From: CAZEAN01 sp964510225
GTDB taxonomy: Bacteria; Planctomycetota; Planctomycetia; Isosphaerales; Isosphaeraceae
DNA: 8,165 nt
Direction: 5' to 3'
Assembly: GCA_964510225.1 (NCBI GenBank)
Contig: CAZEAN010000185.1
Span: 1-8,165, forward strand
Shown here: positions 6,068 through 8,165 of the stretch, one piece after another
Numbering within the stretch: position 1 is the stretch's first letter
Layout: each line of letters starts with the position of its first letter
Position numbers and translations under genes: made by a program
Notes under the pieces: model-generated
Databases searched by the model: none
The model's input: the letters and a program-made list of their open reading frames with translations, nothing else
What the model was told of the DNA's origin: nothing

Positions 6068-7120
6068 ATGTTCCTCATTGTCATCCGATCGGTTTTCTTA
6101 CTCGTCGCTGGTGGCCTGGCAACCCGACTCGCCTATGCAGCCTCCGAACACATCGCCCCCTGGGCCGCGGCGGTCGTTTGGCCGGGCGTCATGATCGCCT
6201 CTACGGGTCTTGTCCTCGTTGATGTCTTTACCCAACGGAAGCGAATCCAGACGGTCTCGGCCATTTATTTCGGATTGATGGTCGGGATGATTCTGAGCTT
6301 CTTCTTACGGATTGCCCTGGAACCAACCTTCGAGATGATGCTTGGCGCCGATCAGGCAGAACTAATGCAAGCCTTCTTTGCATTTCTGACGGTCGCGATC
6401 TGCTACATCTGCGTCAGTATGTTACTCCAGACGAAAGATGACTTTCGCTTCATTATTCCTTACATGGAATTTTCTAAGAACATCAAAGGATCCTTGCCCT
6501 TAATTTTAGACACATCGGTGATCATCGACGGCCGGATCGCTGATGTTGCCGAGTCTCGGATTCTGGACCAGCCGTTGGTTGTCCCGCAGTTTGTGCTCCA
6601 GGAACTTCAAGGAATCGCGGATAGCTCCGACAAGTTGCGCCGGAACCGAGGGCGTCGGGGTCTCGACATCCTCAATCGCCTTCAAAAGTCGGACCAAGTC
6701 GAGATCCGGATCTTCGACTCCGAGATCGCTGACCTCGCCGGTGTCCGTGAGGTTGACCAGCGATTGGTCGTTCTCGCCAAACATCTTGCCGGTAAAGTTG
6801 TGACAAACGACTACAATCTGAACAAAATCGCACGACTCCAAGGTGTCGATGTAATCAATCTGAATGATGTTGCCAATGCATTAAAGCCAGTTGTACTTCC
6901 CGGTGAAATGCTGAGTGTAAAGTTGATCAAGCGGGGTGAGGAACCGGGCCAAGGCGTTGGCTATCTCGATGACGGCACGATGGTCGTCACCGAACACGGT
7001 GCCCACCACATCGGTGAAATTATTCGACTCACGGTGACCAGCGTCTTGCAGACGAGTGCGGGACGGATGATCTTCGGGCGGCTCGACAACCACGTCCCTG
7101 GCCACGGGGTCCACCGATAG
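6068..7120 (+). CDS. YacL-like PIN/TRAM-domain membrane protein
   Basis: The 350-residue protein has four predicted membrane helices (about 1-20, 28-53, 60-82 and 97-117), a cytoplasmic PIN nuclease domain (about 144-270) and a C-terminal TRAM domain (about 277-345). The PIN core carries its acidic residues: Asp148 and Asp154 in LDTSVIIDGR, Glu179 in LQEL, Asp230 in VDQRL and Asp248 in TNDYNL. These would bind divalent metal for RNA cleavage. A basic stretch, KLRRNRGRRG, follows the first half of the domain. TRAM domains are known RNA-binding modules. The order of helices, PIN and TRAM matches the Bacillus YacL family in length and layout. The start at 6068 is chosen for its good ribosome-binding site and because the first helix then begins at residue 1. 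It appears to be a single-gene unit with gaps on both sides. Its role is likely membrane-associated RNA processing or decay, but the substrate is unknown. Confidence 0.93.
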   Translation: MFLIVIRSVFLLVAGGLATRLAYAASEHIAPWAAAVVWPGVMIASTGLVLVDVFTQRKRIQTVSAIYFGLMVGMILSFFLRIALEPTFEMMLGADQAELMQAFFAFLTVAICYICVSMLLQTKDDFRFIIPYMEFSKNIKGSLPLILDTSVIIDGRIADVAESRILDQPLVVPQFVLQELQGIADSSDKLRRNRGRRGLDILNRLQKSDQVEIRIFDSEIADLAGVREVDQRLVVLAKHLAGKVVTNDYNLNKIARLQGVDVINLNDVANALKPVVLPGEMLSVKLIKRGEEPGQGVGYLDDGTMVVTEHGAHHIGEIIRLTVTSVLQTSAGRMIFGRLDNHVPGHGVHR

Positions 7121-7404
7121 TTTTCCTCTCCGATGGCCGAAACCAAGGGCCTCCTATACTACAAACAGCAGTGCCCTCATGCTTCTGACAAGCAAGTTTT
7201 AATATACATTGAGATACAACTTAGTAATGTAACGTCTCGATTGAACTTCGACTAAATTATGCTATGGCGAGAATTAATCTGATCGACATCATAGTGAGCC
7301 GCTCCGGTAGAAGATATCCTAGAGTTCCGGCCGAACCATCTGATGGTGGTGATACGAAACAATCGGTCAAATCTAACTCAGGGTGACATCGAGGAGAGGA
7401 AGGC
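7121..7404. other. Noncoding gap with an AT-rich tract
   Basis: These 284 bases separate the PIN/TRAM gene from the secreted protein gene. The centre (about 7195-7262) is clearly AT-richer than the surroundings and is the likely promoter zone. CTGACA (7185-7190) resembles a -35 box, but no -10 box lies at a suitable distance. An ATG-to-TGA frame of 40 codons (7264-7386) ends 18 bases before the next gene but lacks a ribosome-binding site. No terminator with a T-run was found. Confidence 0.55.
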
Positions 7405-8097
7405 ATGAGAGCACCTGCGCTGATTATCCTAGCGATCTCTGCCGCAGTAATCGCTGTGAGCGTCGATGCGAGAGCCCAGGTCGAAGCACAGTCCGTGGAT
7501 CCAATCAAGGGGGAACGGGACAATCCAATTGAGCAAGAAACAACCAGTGAGTCGGTCGAGGGGGAGGGTGGTGAGGTAATCACCTCCCCGCTTGATCAGC
7601 TCGCGTGGCTGGTCGGGAACTGGGTCGATGAGGACGAGTCGACGACCGTTGAAACGAGCATCCAGTGGACGAAGAACAACTCGTACCTGCTGCGGTCGTT
7701 CCGGAGCTCGATGGACGATTCTGAAACTACACTTTCTGGGATCCAGATCATCGCCTGGGATCCCGCAAACGAACGTATCCACTCTTGGACCTTTGACTCC
7801 GACGGCGGTTTTGGTGAAGGAGCCTGGAGTCAATCCGACACAAGATGGACAATCCGGGCTACCTTTACACTTGCAACAGGCGAGCGAGCCTCCGCCTTGC
7901 ACACCTTAACCTACATTGACGAGGACAGCTTTACTTGGCGAACCACGAGCCGTGAGATCGGTGGTGAACTTCTGCCCGATCTTGATCCCGTTCTCGTCGT
8001 CCGTGCTCCTCTCGAGGTCGTCTCTGCCCTCCACCTTCCTGTAGGCTCCGGTGTGCCAGTACCGCCAATTCCCTCTCCTGAGACCCCCAAGGATTAA
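7405..8097 (+). CDS. Secreted protein with the domain found C-terminally in planctomycete SgcJ/EcaC-like proteins
   Basis: The 230-residue protein starts with a signal peptide: a hydrophobic core at 5-20 and a likely cleavage site after Ala24 (ARA before Gln25). An acidic, low-complexity linker follows (about 26-60, Glu/Gly/Thr-rich). A single globular domain spans about 61-200. It opens with SPLDQLAWLVGNWVDEDE and contains IIAWDPANERIHSWTFDSDGGFGEG and a WTIRATFTL strand, a pattern suggesting a lipocalin-like or beta-barrel fold. From memory, this domain usually follows a SnoaL/NTF2-like domain in planctomycete proteins, and that domain is absent here. The tail is Pro-rich (PVPPIPSPETP). The start is well fixed by the strong site GAGGAGAGGAAGG (7391-7403), which ends just before the ATG. 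The protein probably acts outside the cytoplasm. No enzymatic residues can be named and the function is unknown. It is likely co-transcribed with the next gene. Confidence 0.8.
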   Translation: MRAPALIILAISAAVIAVSVDARAQVEAQSVDPIKGERDNPIEQETTSESVEGEGGEVITSPLDQLAWLVGNWVDEDESTTVETSIQWTKNNSYLLRSFRSSMDDSETTLSGIQIIAWDPANERIHSWTFDSDGGFGEGAWSQSDTRWTIRATFTLATGERASALHTLTYIDEDSFTWRTTSREIGGELLPDLDPVLVVRAPLEVVSALHLPVGSGVPVPPIPSPETPKD

Positions 8098-8100
8098 GGA
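8096..8100 (+). promoter_or_regulatory. Ribosome-binding site overlapping a stop codon
   Basis: AAGGA shares its first two bases with the TAA stop (8095-8097) of the secreted protein gene. It lies 5 bases before the ATG at 8106 and 8 bases before a second ATG at 8109. The overlap implies translational coupling and a shared transcript. Confidence 0.65.
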
Positions 8101-8105
8101 ACAAC

Positions 8106-8165
8106 ATGATGAGATTCAAACGGGGATTCCTGCTTTTCGTGGTTACTGCCTTGGTCATCGCTCTC
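8106..8165 (+). CDS. Start of an exported or membrane protein, cut by the window end
   Basis: Only 20 codons are visible. They encode MMRFKRGFLLFVVTALVIAL: a short basic N-terminus followed by a hydrophobic core, typical of a signal peptide or first membrane helix. Either of two adjacent ATGs (8106, 8109) could be used. The gene begins 8 bases after the stop of the secreted protein gene and has its ribosome-binding site over that stop, so the two probably form an operon and may share an extracytoplasmic role. The product cannot be identified from this fragment. Confidence 0.65.
   Translation, partial: MMRFKRGFLLFVVTALVIAL

Noticed and set aside
7134..7151. GGCC/GGCC pairing after the PIN/TRAM stop as a terminator
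   Set aside because: There are only four pairs and no T-run follows.
7185..7210. Promoter based on CTGACA for the secreted protein gene
   Set aside because: The nearest TATACA or TACATT boxes are only 12 to 14 bases away, too close for a standard promoter.
7257..7902. Minus-strand frames of 108 and 157 codons opposite the secreted protein gene
   Set aside because: They overlap each other and a gene with a strong ribosome-binding site, signal peptide and recognisable domain motifs.

Overview
The window looks like chromosomal DNA of a planctomycete, possibly an Isosphaeraceae relative. This is a lineage inference without a database search. The grounds are an ECF-type sigma factor followed by a very large Ser/Thr kinase with the N-terminal leader domain and TPR tail typical of that phylum, a YacL-like PIN/TRAM membrane protein, and a secreted protein with a domain often seen in planctomycete SgcJ/EcaC-like proteins. 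GC content is moderate, GATC/CGATC words are unusually dense, and ribosome-binding sites are visible but uneven in strength. No rRNA, tRNA, CRISPR array, insertion sequence or phage gene was seen.

Layout. A minus-strand gene (54-695) encodes an unrecognised two-helix membrane protein. A 307-base divergent intergenic region (696-1002) holds a short-loop G-quadruplex motif, a candidate sigma70-type promoter and a nested dyad. The sigma factor (1003-1602) and the transmembrane kinase (1679-5722) follow on the plus strand, separated by 76 bases that can fold into a hairpin. A gap of about 345 bases (5723-6067) carries a candidate promoter whose -10 box sits in a perfect inverted repeat. The PIN/TRAM protein (6068-7120) comes next. 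After a 284-base AT-richer gap, a secreted protein (7405-8097) is followed closely by the start of another exported protein (8106 to the window end), probably in one operon.

How the genes may work together. The sigma factor and kinase form the most coherent unit. An extracytoplasmic TPR region would sense a ligand or partner, the cytoplasmic kinase domain would relay this, and the adjacent sigma factor, which has no anti-sigma gene beside it here, would be the natural target. This parallels the known EcfP/PknT pair of Vibrio, but the link here is inferred from adjacency and domain content. The PIN/TRAM protein and the exported pair look like independent units.
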